DNA of 64,000 bases from Lutimonas vermicola (GCF_038433205.1 NZ_JBCDNA010000001.1:682001-746000), one strand, 5' to 3'; shown: positions 1 to 8,557, counted from the stretch's first letter. Numbers and translations are program-made. Notes: a model not told the origin generated them from the sequence alone.

Positions 1-445
1 GCATCTTGTTTGATTCTTTGCCGTAAAAAGTTTGAAGATCTTGAATATATGTTTCCAACAAGTCGTGAAAAGAACGAAGAAAGATAATTTTCTGTTCTTT
101 GTTGATCAGGTTCTCCATAAATGCAAACCGAAGTAAAAGTTCATCTATTTTCTTTTCGACTTCTTTTTTTTCAATGGGTTTTATCAACCATTCTTTAAGC
201 CTTAAAAGCCCCTTTTGAGTAATTTGAATTCTTGTTTTTCCCGTATCTGGCTGTAAAATTTTTTTTGCCAGTTCAAATTTCTCCAACCTTTTGATGGCAG
301 GATAAATCGTTCCGGGGCTATTGCTGTAATTGCCCATTGCTGTTTCCTCAAACACCTTTCGAATACCATAACCTGATAAAGGCTGGTCATAAATCAATCC
401 GAGTATGGCAAAATCTAATAGCGTTGGTTTTATATCTTTTTTCAT
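1..445 (-). CDS. PadR family transcriptional regulator, partial (C-terminus beyond left edge)
   Basis: The reading frame opens at an ATG at 443-445 and runs off the left edge without a stop, giving about 148 residues that begin MKKDIKPTLLDFAILGLIYD. The N-terminal winged helix is typical of PadR: 'LSGYGIRK' at about 23-30 and 'SPGTIYPAIKRLEK' at about 43-56. A helical dimerisation region follows. PadR proteins are dimeric repressors that commonly control themselves and a neighbouring efflux or stress gene. The double palindrome just upstream of the start fits autoregulation. The C-terminal end and any downstream co-transcribed gene are outside the window. The family call is firm; the ligand and targets are unknown. 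Confidence 0.88.
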   Translation of the reverse strand, partial: MKKDIKPTLLDFAILGLIYDQPLSGYGIRKVFEETAMGNYSNSPGTIYPAIKRLEKFELAKKILQPDTGKTRIQITQKGLLRLKEWLIKPIEKKEVEKKIDELLLRFAFMENLINKEQKIIFLRSFHDLLETYIQDLQTFYGKESNKM

Positions 446-447
446 AA

Positions 448-487
448 TAGTACGATTCGTACTACGAATATAGTACGAATCGTACTA
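448..487. promoter_or_regulatory. Double palindromic operator of the padR gene
   Basis: Two 17-bp perfect palindromes, TAGTACGATTCGTACTA (448-464) and TAGTACGAATCGTACTA (471-487), differ only in their central base. Their centres are 23 bp apart, and the 40-bp block is itself nearly a palindrome. The block starts 3 bp upstream of the padR ATG. A -7 box TAAATTTG lies just upstream at 500-493 on the minus strand, so the operators would sit at and after the transcription start, where a bound repressor blocks transcription. No clear -33 TTG was found at proper spacing. Operator function is inferred. Confidence 0.72.
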
Positions 488-595
488 AAAAACAAATTTA
501 TTTTTATACATCCTTGTTTTTGTTGCTTACACAAGCAAAACGGACCACCTAGCACCTGAAACAAGGCCTTCAAAAAATCAAAATCAACAATAGCA

Positions 596-639
596 ATGAC
601 CCAGATCAATGTAAAGATCCTGCCCGGGTTCTACCTTTA
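596..639 (+). promoter_or_regulatory. Crp/Fnr-type site with -7 box upstream of lipoprotein gene
   Basis: ATGAC-CCAG-ATCAA at 596-609 resembles the TTGAC-N4-GTCAA class of Crp/Fnr sites, with an intact TGA-N6-TCA core. A -7-like box TACCTTTA (632-639, one mismatch to TAnnTTTG) starts 29.5 bp from the palindrome centre, putting the site near -41.5. The same geometry recurs upstream of usp (4694) and of the small RNA (9172). No -33 TTG is evident, which suits an activator-dependent promoter. Alone this copy is weak; the recurrence supports it. Confidence 0.5.
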
Positions 640-667
640 AGGCTATAGAACGTTTAAATCAACAGTC

Positions 668-1198
668 ATGAACACACTAAAGCATTTCGTATCGCGGTTT
701 TTTATCCTGTTTGCATTGTTAGGCTTGCTGATCTCGCACAACAGCTGTGTTCCGGACCAAAAAGACAAAGGCCTGTTTTGGTCTCAGGGCTTCCTTGAAA
801 AATATGATGGAACCACATGGAAGCTTATTGAAGAGGAGATGCGCATTTATGTAAGGCTTAATGACGACATCGACAAGGACCTGGAACTATGGATGTCTGA
901 TCTGGAATTGGCAAAACTTATGACCCGTAAAGAATGTTTTTATCACAGTCATGAGACGCTGAACACCGAAGAAGTAGAAGTTCTCGAAATTTCGGAAAAC
1001 AAACTGGTATTCACCTATCTTGATGATGAAACCTATACCTTTAGCATGGACGGAGAACGCCTGAAAGTGGAGTTTGAAACCCTGGACAATGTCAAAAAAA
1101 CCGTCTATTTTTCAAAGACCACCGAAGATGTTGATGACCTGGATATTTGCCCTGAAGAAAAAAGCAAAGATGCTTTTGATTGGAAGTTTTTGAAATAA
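668..1198 (+). CDS. Small lipocalin-like lipoprotein, uncharacterised
   Basis: This 176-residue protein has an N-terminal hydrophobic segment (about 9-24) ending at a cysteine in 'SHNSC' (residue 27), which is compatible with a loose Bacteroidota lipobox. The mature part begins with 'KYDGTTWKL' and continues with alternating strand-like segments ('EVEVLEIS', 'KLVFTYLDDETYTF', 'LKVEF', 'KKTVYFSKT'). This pattern is common in small lipocalin-like lipoproteins of Bacteroidota. Acidic residues are abundant. No catalytic motif is visible. It is transcribed divergently from padR, and a Crp/Fnr-type site precedes it. The envelope location is inferred from the signal; the function is unknown. Confidence 0.7.
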   Translation: MNTLKHFVSRFFILFALLGLLISHNSCVPDQKDKGLFWSQGFLEKYDGTTWKLIEEEMRIYVRLNDDIDKDLELWMSDLELAKLMTRKECFYHSHETLNTEEVEVLEISENKLVFTYLDDETYTFSMDGERLKVEFETLDNVKKTVYFSKTTEDVDDLDICPEEKSKDAFDWKFLK

Positions 1199-1225
1199 TT
1201 ACCCTATTAGCCGTGCTGAATCCCT

Positions 1226-1239
1226 GCCTGCCGGCAGGC
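1226..1239. repeat. GC-rich palindrome GCCTGCCGGCAGGC
   Basis: This is one copy of a GC-rich palindrome that stands out from the AT-rich surroundings; the extended unit is 1223-1242. Related copies are at 7909-7928, 32582-32601 and 33706-33725. It lies between two convergent genes with no T-run after it, so it is not a standard terminator. Traces of the other dispersed repeats ('cgcattcacccattcaagcattt') follow it. Confidence 0.7.
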
Positions 1240-1280
1240 TGGTTCGATTTCACGCATTCACCCATTCAAGCATTTCAGCA

Positions 1281-4001
1281 TTACCGCACCAAAACCCTCT
1301 CCATAACAAACCCATCACCATTAACAACCTTTAGAAAATAAAGACCTGCTTTTAGCTGCGCAGTTTGTATGCGTTCTTTGAATTTTAAAGAATTGCTTTG
1401 ATAAGACTTTTGCAATACGATTCTGCCCAAGGCATCATATAACAATACATCTACCCTATCTGATATTAGATCAAAGCTGAGTTGAAAACTCTCATCAGCC
1501 GGATTTGGGTATAGATTAAAGCCTTTTAAATTGAATTCTTTGGCACTGAGCACTTCTTCGTAACTGCAAACCCTCATGCCCCAATTGACCAAGTGACCAA
1601 TGTCAGCTGGTCCTGAATCAATTAGTTTTAATTTCCATGGACCTAAAGTACTTTCACCGGCAAAGGAGCTCAAAAGCTCGGAGGCTTTGATCAGTCCGCT
1701 AATTCCCGGAGCCGAACTACTGCATCTGATCCCTTCTCCTGCATCGCTAAAGACCGCTTGTATATTGTCGCCATAACCAAAACAAGCTTCTTTAATTAAT
1801 AGGATTTTTGTTCCCTGAGGACTTTCAATTTCCAAGCTTAAATCCCATATAAATGGATGTTCTATATCAACGGTTATACTGATCTCTTCTATGTTCAAAT
1901 CTGCTTCGATATCAAGTGTTGAAACAATCCCCTGAAGGTCATTGTCAGGAATCATCATTGGCACATCTGAACTTGCTGTATATTCACAGAAACGATTGTC
2001 CTCTCCTATTGAAAAAGGCTTTTGATTCAGGGCAAAGAAAAAATTGTCAACTGCCTCGACCATCAGGTAACAAGACCCGGCAGTAAAATAAGGCACCTTT
2101 ATGCTTTCCGAGCCATCATTATCCGTATCAGCTACAAGCGTGGTTGGAAAAGTAAGGCCTCCGTCTGTGGACAATAAAATATTGACTTTTGAAACATCCA
2201 CCCCATTGGCATCAGTGCCGGCTACATCCCATGCTACTAATTGATCTGAATTTTGTTCCCAAATCAATCCTGCAGTGTTTTGTGAAGTCACCACAAACGG
2301 CCCTGCAGCGTCTGATACACTAACTTTAAGCTGATCAATAGCCACTTGCCCGCCCTCAGGATTGTTATCCCTAACGGTCACACTAAAATTCAGTTCTCTT
2401 GCCACCGTTGGGGTGACTTCCCAGGTTGTCGATAAAGCACCATTTCTGAGTTCTTTCAGAGCGGGTAAATACCTGGTATTGCTCTGCTCAGGAGGATATG
2501 ACCTGTACAAAGCGCCAATTCTGTCATTCTCCGTTGGCGGAACCCTGTTTATTTGATTGTCAATTTGTTCCCAACAATAACTAAGAGGATCTCCATCAGC
2601 ATCCTGACCCTCTCCAACCAATTTAAAGGCAGTGCCCTTTGGGATGATAAAATCAGCTCCAGCATCAGCAGTGGGTGCATGAATATTATCCTTGAGCTCA
2701 GTCATTTGTGCACAGCTTTCACCTACTCCTGAAATATGGTTCCAGATCTCTTGTATACTTATCGAATGAAAATACAGATCACTGCGCAACTGTACATTTT
2801 GCGGCGCACATAAACCTGCATAGGCCATAATGGTAGAACCACTTCCGGGCTCAACTGCAGTCGGATCATTTCGATTGATACCACCACAATCTAATGAGTC
2901 TCCGTTAAAGGTATGGTTTGCCCCAAACTGATGGCCCAACTCATGGGCTACATAATCAAAATAAAAAGCATCCCCTGTGGGATGAACTGTTCCTGATGCC
3001 CCTTGAGCTTTAACTGATGTGACACAAACTGAAGGATTTTTTGCTCTACCTCCTTCTTCCATTGTACCCATGACATGGCCTATATCATAGCCTCCAGAAC
3101 CAATAATTTGGTTACATATGTTTTGGTTTTGATTCAACATATTGGAAATATTGTCTTCAGTATAAGGACTGTTGTCATTAAAAAAAATAAGTAGATGATT
3201 ATTTTCGACCAACTGAAGTCGCACGGCCAGATCCTTTTCAAATAAATAATTAATACGGGTCATCGCAGTGGTTATAGAAGCCATTACAATCTCTATTTGC
3301 TCTTGTCTGGTTTTGTCCTGGGCATTCTCAGCCTCAATATGGTACTGGGTATATTCTCCAGTAACTGCCATAGCCAATCGATAGGTGCGTAACTTGCTGT
3401 CATAGCTTTTAAGCGTCGCCATTCCTTTATTTAAGGCTGATTCAACTTGCTGAATTTCACAATTAAATCCTTGTTTTACTCCCGTGATATCGCCTCTCTT
3501 ATACACCTGATAAAACTTATTATTAGCTTGATTTTGAAGCTTTAATGGGTCTATATACTGAACCTTTCCTTGATAATCAGTAATCATGGCATGAAGTCCG
3601 AGTTCATTGATACTAAAATTGATCTTTAGGGAAGGATCATCAACCCCTCGACCTGAGTAGGATTTATTATTCGGAAATTTTTCAGCCAATGCCGGATGCA
3701 TGACAGCTGTCTCGTGTACCCAAAAAGAAACTAATTCACCACTCTTAAGAGGAAACTGAACTTGAGTCTCAGATTTTAGACTACTGCTTTGATCTTCCAA
3801 CCCAGAGTAGAGTTTATTCTTTAAACTGCCCAGTTTCAATTCAAAGGCCTGATACTCTTTTTTGACTTCAAAGTCCTTTTGAACCTCCAATTCTGATAGG
3901 CTCATAGTTGTTTTGGTCCATAGGTCTCTATCCTGCGCCATCAAAGAACCAGACATCAATATGTATATCAAAAAAATAAATGCGAAGTAATTTTTTACCA
4001 T
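1281..4001 (-). CDS. Secreted reprolysin-like zinc metalloprotease with P-domain and T9SS sorting domain
   Basis: This 906-residue secreted protease has a signal peptide of about 22 residues ending 'LMAQ'. A propeptide-like region of about 180 residues is followed by an M12B-like catalytic domain. The zinc motif HELGHQFGANH spans residues 353-363, with H353, H357 and H363 as ligands and E354 as the catalytic base. A Met-turn 'GSTIMAYAG' follows. The middle (about 430-660) looks like Ig-like beta domains. A proprotein convertase P-domain covers about 670-800 ('IPDNDLQGIVSTLDI' to 'NWGMRVC'). The last 80 residues ('FNLYPNPADESF' ... 'GLYFLKVV') form a type A T9SS sorting domain, so export by the type IX system is expected. 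It is monocistronic and no consensus -7 box was found. Confidence 0.92.
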   Translation of the reverse strand: MVKNYFAFIFLIYILMSGSLMAQDRDLWTKTTMSLSELEVQKDFEVKKEYQAFELKLGSLKNKLYSGLEDQSSSLKSETQVQFPLKSGELVSFWVHETAVMHPALAEKFPNNKSYSGRGVDDPSLKINFSINELGLHAMITDYQGKVQYIDPLKLQNQANNKFYQVYKRGDITGVKQGFNCEIQQVESALNKGMATLKSYDSKLRTYRLAMAVTGEYTQYHIEAENAQDKTRQEQIEIVMASITTAMTRINYLFEKDLAVRLQLVENNHLLIFFNDNSPYTEDNISNMLNQNQNICNQIIGSGGYDIGHVMGTMEEGGRAKNPSVCVTSVKAQGASGTVHPTGDAFYFDYVAHELGHQFGANHTFNGDSLDCGGINRNDPTAVEPGSGSTIMAYAGLCAPQNVQLRSDLYFHSISIQEIWNHISGVGESCAQMTELKDNIHAPTADAGADFIIPKGTAFKLVGEGQDADGDPLSYCWEQIDNQINRVPPTENDRIGALYRSYPPEQSNTRYLPALKELRNGALSTTWEVTPTVARELNFSVTVRDNNPEGGQVAIDQLKVSVSDAAGPFVVTSQNTAGLIWEQNSDQLVAWDVAGTDANGVDVSKVNILLSTDGGLTFPTTLVADTDNDGSESIKVPYFTAGSCYLMVEAVDNFFFALNQKPFSIGEDNRFCEYTASSDVPMMIPDNDLQGIVSTLDIEADLNIEEISITVDIEHPFIWDLSLEIESPQGTKILLIKEACFGYGDNIQAVFSDAGEGIRCSSSAPGISGLIKASELLSSFAGESTLGPWKLKLIDSGPADIGHLVNWGMRVCSYEEVLSAKEFNLKGFNLYPNPADESFQLSFDLISDRVDVLLYDALGRIVLQKSYQSNSLKFKERIQTAQLKAGLYFLKVVNGDGFVMERVLVR

Positions 4002-4124
4002 ATATATACTTTACTATTTCCTTTTCATTTTTAAGACCTTTAAAGTAGTAAATATGGAACAACTAGCAAATACCTTGGGGAGGTAATTGTAATAATGACT
4101 CCTTGATTTAAGTTTTTATTCTAG

Positions 4125-4366
4125 CATTGTAGCATTGAATATCGAATATCGAACAGGGAACTTTGAATTTCGATTAGGATTTTGATTGAAGATTGGAGAA
4201 TGTTGATTTCAGATTTCAGATTGGAGATTTGAGATTTGAGAAGTATTCATGCATTGATGCATTCAAGCATTGTAGCATTGTAGCATTGTAGCATTGAATA
4301 TCGAATATCGAACAAGGAACTCTGAATTTCGAAGCTTTTGTCTTAAACTCAAATCAATGATTAAAT
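4125..4366. repeat. Composite dispersed repeat block (TAGCATTG tandem, 'ATCGAA' and 'GATTTGAGATT' units)
   Basis: This non-coding block is built from short modules that recur across the window. They are an 8-bp tandem TAGCATTG (several units near 4266-4296), 'gaatatcgaatatcgaac', 'ggaactctgaatttcgaa', 'gattggagaatgttgattt' and runs of 'agatttcagatttgag'. Similar blocks lie at 5650-5780, 6140-6345, 7860-8280, 32620-32740 and 33390-33640, and in reverse orientation at 16350-16890. No coding sequence is evident. Confidence 0.8.
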
Positions 4367-4373
4367 CGTAAAC

Positions 4374-4536
4374 GGCCTATTTTATTTTTCGTCTTGCCTC
4401 CTGATAATTTTAGCCTGGACGAGGCAATAGCTCTCAAAGCGTAGCGGCTTGGTCTATGGTGGAGTAAAAATTATCAGAGAGATGCACAGAAAAAGAAAAT
4501 CAGCCTTGATCTTTTCGTTCTTTTGGATCAAGCCAA
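4374..4536 (+). repeat. Hairpin repeat family A, full copy 1
   Basis: This 132-bp unit (4374-4505) has imperfect inverted arms: GGCCTATTTTATTTTTCG ... CTGATAATTTT on the left and AAAAATTATCAG ... GAAAAAGAAAAT-CAGCC on the right. They enclose a smaller internal stem around 'ATAG ... CTAT'. A second hairpin follows (CTTGATC 4505-4511 / GATCAAG 4526-4532). Identity with copy 2 (6354) continues to about 4640. Five full copies of the same 132-bp length and two truncated copies lie in the window, all on the plus strand. Open frames within them are incidental. Confidence 0.8.
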
Positions 4537-4693
4537 ATGAAGCGACAGCGAATTCACGAATTCCTTAATACAAATAGAAAATGAATGAGTAAAAGGATAA
4601 AGAAGAATATTTTACGAATTCTCATATCAAAACAAAAACGTAAAATAAAAACCCAGCATTTAATCATGCTCTATTGCTCAAAATCAATCATTT

Positions 4694-4739
4694 CATTGAC
4701 TAACGTCAATGTTCACGGTTTACTCTTTTATTATATTTC
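4694..4739 (+). promoter_or_regulatory. Crp/Fnr-type palindrome and -7 box of usp
   Basis: CATTGACTAACGTCAATG (4694-4711) is an 18-bp palindrome with the core TTGAC-N4-GTCAA, the form of a Crp/Fnr-family site. The -7 box TATATTTC (4732-4739, one mismatch to TAnnTTTG) starts 29.5 bp from its centre. With a start near 4744 the site lies at -41.5, the class II activator position. No -33 TTG is correctly spaced. Control of a universal stress protein by an oxygen- or redox-sensing Fnr relative is a common pattern. Confidence 0.65.
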
Positions 4740-4766
4740 ACCCAAGTAACCTTAAAAGACATCAGG

Positions 4767-5645
4767 ATGAAAAAAATACTATTTGCCACCGACTTTTCAA
4801 GCAATGCCAACAAGGCGTTTAGTTTTGCGTTGAACATGGCAGAAAAGCATAAGGCTGATCTGATCATGGTCCACGTTTTTAACTTAAAAGCCGTCTGGAC
4901 ATATCCGTATACAGGTGATCCCATTGAGATGAAAGCACAGGCCGCAAAAAGCTGGGAACGAAGCCTGAAAGAGTTTTTTGAACATTATGATAGCAAGGTT
5001 AAGGCCAGCTATTTCGCTGTTGAAAATCATACTGTTGTTCAAGGGATTCTTTCGGTCATTGAAAAACAGAAGCCTCAATTGGTGGTTACCGGAACCAGGG
5101 GGAAAAGCACTGTTAAAGAACTATTGCTGGGCAGTACGACTAAGGCCCTGGTAAAAAAGTCGCCAGTTCCGGTTTTGGCCGTTCCCAATTATGCCGAATT
5201 AAAGGACTACGATAAGGTTTTATATACCTCCGATTTTCGAGAGGTCGACCTAAAAGCCCTTCAGGACCTTGTTGACCTGGTCGGCCCCTTTGAACCAGAG
5301 ATAAAAGTCTTGCACATGAGCACCGATAATGAGTTCGAACATCTTGAAAAACTGGAATGGCTCAAAGAGCTGATCAATGACAATGTAACCTATCCTGCCA
5401 TTTCATGTGACCTGATTTTGTGTGATGATACTTTTACCTCCCTCAACAGGTATATGAGCGAGAACGATTTTGACCTGCTTGTCATGCTTGAAAAAGAACG
5501 CGGCGGCATTGTTGATAAAATGTTCCATCAGAGCCTTGTCAATAAAATGGAATTCCGGACCTGGATTCCGCTGCTGAGCTACAATGAGCATTATTTAAGC
5601 CAAACAGGCCGCGAGGATGTTAAAAAAGGTAGTGTGAAGCAGTGA
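4767..5645 (+). CDS. Universal stress protein, tandem Usp domains
   Basis: This is a cytoplasmic protein of 292 residues with two Usp folds. The first begins 'KKILFATDFSSNANKAFSFALNMA' and carries a G-x2-G-x9-GS/T nucleotide-binding motif ('GTRGKSTVKELLLGSTT', about 111-127). The second domain (about 150-275: 'DKVLYTSDFREVDLKAL', 'FDLLVML') is degenerate and lacks that motif. Tandem Usp proteins of this size are frequent in Bacteroidota and are tied to stress and low-oxygen survival. The gene has its own Crp/Fnr-like promoter and is flanked by two near-identical direct repeats (4374-4640 and 6354-6620). Confidence 0.93.
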   Translation: MKKILFATDFSSNANKAFSFALNMAEKHKADLIMVHVFNLKAVWTYPYTGDPIEMKAQAAKSWERSLKEFFEHYDSKVKASYFAVENHTVVQGILSVIEKQKPQLVVTGTRGKSTVKELLLGSTTKALVKKSPVPVLAVPNYAELKDYDKVLYTSDFREVDLKALQDLVDLVGPFEPEIKVLHMSTDNEFEHLEKLEWLKELINDNVTYPAISCDLILCDDTFTSLNRYMSENDFDLLVMLEKERGGIVDKMFHQSLVNKMEFRTWIPLLSYNEHYLSQTGREDVKKGSVKQ

Positions 5646-5649
5646 TTTT

Positions 5650-5900
5650 ATACATTGATTGAAGATTGGAGAATGTTGATTTGAGATTTCAGATTGGAGA
5701 ATGTTGATTTGAGATTTCAGATTTCAGATTTGAGATTTAAGAAGTGAACTCCCCAACGAAATTGTTGATTGGAGGAAAACGGCCTATTTTGTTTTTCGTC
5801 TTGCATCTTGATAATTTTAGCATGGGAGAAGCTACATGTTAATTGGAGATTTCAGATTTCAGATTTCAGATTTAAGAAGTGAACTACCCTACGAAATTAT
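5650..5900. repeat. Composite repeats with truncated hairpin A copy (5781-5845)
   Basis: Runs of 'gattggagaatgttgatttgagatttcag' and 'aagaagtgaactcccc-aacgaaatt' surround a truncated family A unit. That unit keeps the left arm (5781-5820, through 'ttgataattttagc') and then jumps to 'tgggagaagctacatgttaatt'. The same truncation junction occurs at 32905-32967, so it is a heritable sub-type and not a random break. No coding potential is seen. Confidence 0.7.
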
Positions 5901-5910
5901 TGATTGGATC

Positions 5911-6096
5911 GAAGCTTTTAAGTCAGTGTATGTTAAAAAGCGCGTTAAGGATTTTTGAAGCCTTGGAAAAAATTTAGCGCTTTTTAAACGGTTTTTAGGC
6001 GTTCGATAGAAAAGCCTAAAAAACACCTCGTAAAAGCAACCTCCTTTTTTTGGTTCTTTTTTTGGAGGAGCAAAAAAAGGAACAGAAGAAATTATT
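5911..6096 (+). repeat. Hairpin repeat family B, copy 1
   Basis: This copy begins 'gaagcttttaag'. It carries perfect 11-bp inverted arms TTAAAAAGCGC (5933-5943) and GCGCTTTTTAA (5977-5987), then a second stem GTTTTTAGGC / GCCTAAAAAAC (about 5990-6023), then CCTCC / GGAGG around a T-rich loop (about 6050-6066). A second full copy is at 33645, with matched changes in both arms of the first stem, and an inverted partial copy is at 16893-16948. Confidence 0.72.
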
Positions 6097-6139
6097 TCAC
6101 GATTTTTCATTAAAAACCAAAGAGCTAAAAAACTTAATT

Positions 6140-6345
6140 AAAGCATTGAATCATTAGCTTCGCTGAATCTTCGATTTCACGCATTCAAGCATTGTAGCAT
6201 TGTAGCATTGTAGCATTGAACATCGAATATCGAACAAGGAACTCTGAATTTCGAATTGGCTCTTGATTTGAGATTGGAGAATGTTGATTTGAGATTTCAG
6301 ATTTCAGATTTAAGAAGTGAACTCCCCAACGAAATTATTGATTGG
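6140..6345. repeat. Composite dispersed repeat block
   Basis: This block contains 'cattagcttcgctgaatcttcgatttcacgc', three TAGCATTG units, 'gaacatcgaatatcgaacaaggaactctgaatttcgaa', and the 'gagatttcagatttcagatttaagaag' run that leads into hairpin A copy 2. The module order is the same as at 8095-8280. No coding sequence is seen. Confidence 0.75.
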
Positions 6346-6353
6346 ATGGAAAC

Positions 6354-6612
6354 GGCCTATTTTGTTTTTCGTCTTGCATCCTGATAATTTTAGCCCGGAC
6401 GAAGCAATAGCTCTCAAAGCGCAGCGGCTTGGGCTATGGTGGAGTAAAAATTATCAGAGAGATGCACAGAAAAAGAAAATCAGCCTTGATCTTTTAGTTC
6501 TTTTGGATCAAGCCAAATGAAGCGACAGCGAATTCACGAATTCCTTAATACAAATAGAAAATGAATGAGTAAAAGAGTAAAGAAGAATATTTTACGAATT
6601 GCTCTTTCAAAA
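6354..6612 (+). repeat. Hairpin repeat family A, full copy 2 with extended tail
   Basis: The 132-bp core is 6354-6485, with stem CTGATAATTTT (6381-6391) / AAAATTATCAG (6447-6457), TGCATC / GATGCA (6375-6380 / 6461-6466) and a lower stem ATTTTGTTTTTC / GAAAAAGAAAAT with one mismatch. The second hairpin follows to 6512. The tail ('gaattcacgaattccttaatac' onward) is shared with copy 1 only, so the two form a direct repeat of about 265 bp flanking usp. Confidence 0.8.
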
Positions 6613-6676
6613 CAAAAACCCAGAATAAAACCCATTATAAACTCCGTTGAATCCCACCCTACAGACAGGTCAGATT

Positions 6677-7756
6677 TCAATCCTTTGCGACCAACTCGGC
6701 GATTTGCCTTGTAACCTTCGTTGGAGAATTACAATCGCAGTTGGTCAATCCGATGACATAAATATCTGAATCGGGAAGGTAAACCCCCATTGATTTGAAA
6801 CCAAAAATGGAGCCTCCGTGTTCCCGGCTTAGCATACCGTCATTTGTCTTAAGATGCCAGCCATAGCCGTAATTGATAGGCTCTCCATTGTTCAAGCTAT
6901 AATTTATAAAAGCCTTTTCAGTTGTTTCCTCACTGATTAAAACATTGTTTTTTATCGCCTCCTGCCATAGAAACATATCATCAACCGATGACATTAATGA
7001 ACCCGAAGCATAAGGTATTGTAAAACTTATGTGCCGGGTGTTTATATACCCATCTCTCTGACTATATCCTGAAGCCCTGCGTTGAATGACCTTTTTGTGA
7101 CTTGCATACTGAGATGACGTCATCCCCAGTCTTTTGAAAATGTGTTCCTCGATAAACTCAGCATAAGCCTGTCTGGATACGCTTTCAATGATATAGCCTA
7201 AAATGACATAGCCTGAATTGTTGTATTTAAAAGCCTCGCCAGGAGCAAAATCCATGGTTTCGTTTTTAAAGAAATCGATGAGCTCCAAAGGGGTCAGGTC
7301 CTTGTTTGCAATGTCATTGAGCCCCTTCATGCTGGTAAAGCTTTTAATTCCGGAAGTATGTGTCAACAAATGGTGCAGGGTTATTTTATGCCCCTGCGTG
7401 GGATAGTCGGGAATATATTTGGTGATCTCATCATCTACCTGCAATTTCCCCTGATCCGCGAGCATGAGGATGGCAATCGCGGTAAACTGCTTGGTCATGG
7501 AACCTATTTCAAAAACATTGTCTGTTTTCATGGGAACACCCTGTTCAAGGTTTGCAAGGCCAAAGGCTTTTTTGTAAATAATTTCTCCGTTTCTGGCAAT
7601 CAAAAAGTCAGCACCGGGCACATCCGGCGCATATTTTTCCAGCAATAAACTATCTATTTTCAATTCTGCATCTTGTGCATAGCCTGAAAACGAAATAGTA
7701 AGTGAGAGAACGGTTATTACTGCTAAAAGGTATTTTAAATAAAGTGGCTTTGTCAT
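6677..7756 (-). CDS. Secreted beta-lactamase-fold serine hydrolase
   Basis: This 359-residue protein has a signal peptide (about 1-27, ending 'SGYAQ') and a class C beta-lactamase / penicillin-binding-protein fold. The nucleophile is in S86-M-T-K89 ('EIGSMTKQFTA'), the YxN motif is Y178-N-N180 ('KYNNSGYV'), and HGGS near residue 315 takes the place of the KTG motif. Proteins of this family are usually D-alanyl peptidases or esterases; real beta-lactamase activity cannot be told from sequence. It is likely periplasmic. It has no operon partner and repeat blocks lie on both sides. A second, longer paralogue is at 18606-20141. Confidence 0.88.
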   Translation of the reverse strand: MTKPLYLKYLLAVITVLSLTISFSGYAQDAELKIDSLLLEKYAPDVPGADFLIARNGEIIYKKAFGLANLEQGVPMKTDNVFEIGSMTKQFTAIAILMLADQGKLQVDDEITKYIPDYPTQGHKITLHHLLTHTSGIKSFTSMKGLNDIANKDLTPLELIDFFKNETMDFAPGEAFKYNNSGYVILGYIIESVSRQAYAEFIEEHIFKRLGMTSSQYASHKKVIQRRASGYSQRDGYINTRHISFTIPYASGSLMSSVDDMFLWQEAIKNNVLISEETTEKAFINYSLNNGEPINYGYGWHLKTNDGMLSREHGGSIFGFKSMGVYLPDSDIYVIGLTNCDCNSPTKVTRQIAELVAKD

Positions 7757-7859
7757 TTTTTTATATTAATAAATGGTTTCACCGTTTGACAACAAAGCAC
7801 AAGCATTGGTTACAAATGAAGCCTCATTGCTCTTTCTTTTGCAAAAACCTTGGGAACAA

Positions 7860-8280
7860 TGAATATCGAATGAGGAACAGGGAATGTCGAAGTAGGGTTT
7901 TGATTTGACCTGCCTGCCGGCAGGCAGGGATTTAAGATTGGAGAACGTTGATTTGAGATTTCAGATTTCAGATTTAAGAAGCGGTTTTTGAATATCGAAT
8001 GTCGAACAAGGAACTCTGAATTTCGAAGTTGGGTTTTGATTTGAGAATTGAGATTGGAGAATGTTGATTTGAGAAGTATTCATGCATTGATGCATTAGCT
8101 CCGCTGAATCTTCGATTTCAAGCATTGTAGCATTGTAGCATTGAATATCGAATTTCGAACAAGGAACTCTGAAATTCGAAGTTAGTTTCTGATTGAAGAT
8201 TAGAGAGTTTTGATTTAAGATTTCAGATTGGAGATTTGAGATTTAAGAAGTGAACTCCCCAACGAAATTATTGATTGGAT
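7860..8280. repeat. Composite repeats including perfect 20-bp palindrome at 7909-7928
   Basis: CCTGCCTGCCGGCAGGCAGG (7909-7928) is a perfect palindrome flanked by 'ttttgatttga' and 'gattt'. The copy at 32582-32601 has the same flanks. The rest of the block repeats 'gattggagaatgttgatttgag', 'gaatgtcgaacaaggaactctgaatttcgaag', 'cattgatgcattagctccgctgaatcttcgattt' and TAGCATTG modules. No coding sequence is seen. Confidence 0.75.
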
Positions 8281-8286
8281 GGAAAC

Positions 8287-8445
8287 GGCCTATTTTGTTT
8301 TTCGTCTTGCATCCTGATAATTTTAGCAAGGACGAAGCAATAGCTCTCAAAGCGCAGCGGCTTGGGCTATGGTGGAGTAAAAATTATCAGAGAGATGCAC
8401 AGAAAAAGAAAATCAGCCTTGATTTTTTGGTTCTTTTGCATCAAG
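8287..8445 (+). repeat. Hairpin repeat family A, full copy 3
   Basis: The core is 8287-8418 and the second hairpin ends at about 8445. Here the second hairpin pairs CCTTGAT with ATCAAGG. Relative to copies 1 and 2 the tail differs ('caaaaggacagagaataatgttttacgaatt'); this tail type is shared with the copy at 33179. A frame across the unit could encode about 88 residues, but it only reflects the repeat. Confidence 0.8.
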
Positions 8446-8557
8446 GCAAAAGGACAGAGAATAATGTTTTACGAATTATTGTTTCAAGAAAAAAGAGTAA
8501 AGAAATATTGATTTGAAGATTTTTGAAACATTCCTGCATTCAAACATTACAAAACCA

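Noticed and set aside
4260..4300. TAGCATTG tandem units as a CRISPR-like array
   Set aside because: The units are 8 bp with no spacers and no cas genes nearby.
6317..6520. Open frames of 67-88 residues inside hairpin A units (also at 8250-8516 and 33142-33387)
   Set aside because: The predicted peptides are near-identical because the DNA is repeated. They start in the flanking repeat and lack any protein-like feature. The base changes preserve DNA pairing and not the reading frame.
7358..7648. 96-residue frame opposite the serine hydrolase
   Set aside because: Antisense shadow of a gene with clear catalytic motifs.
6677..7756. True class C beta-lactamase (resistance gene)
   Set aside because: The fold motifs are shared by many peptidases and esterases; the KTG motif is replaced by HGG and nothing indicates antibiotic hydrolysis.
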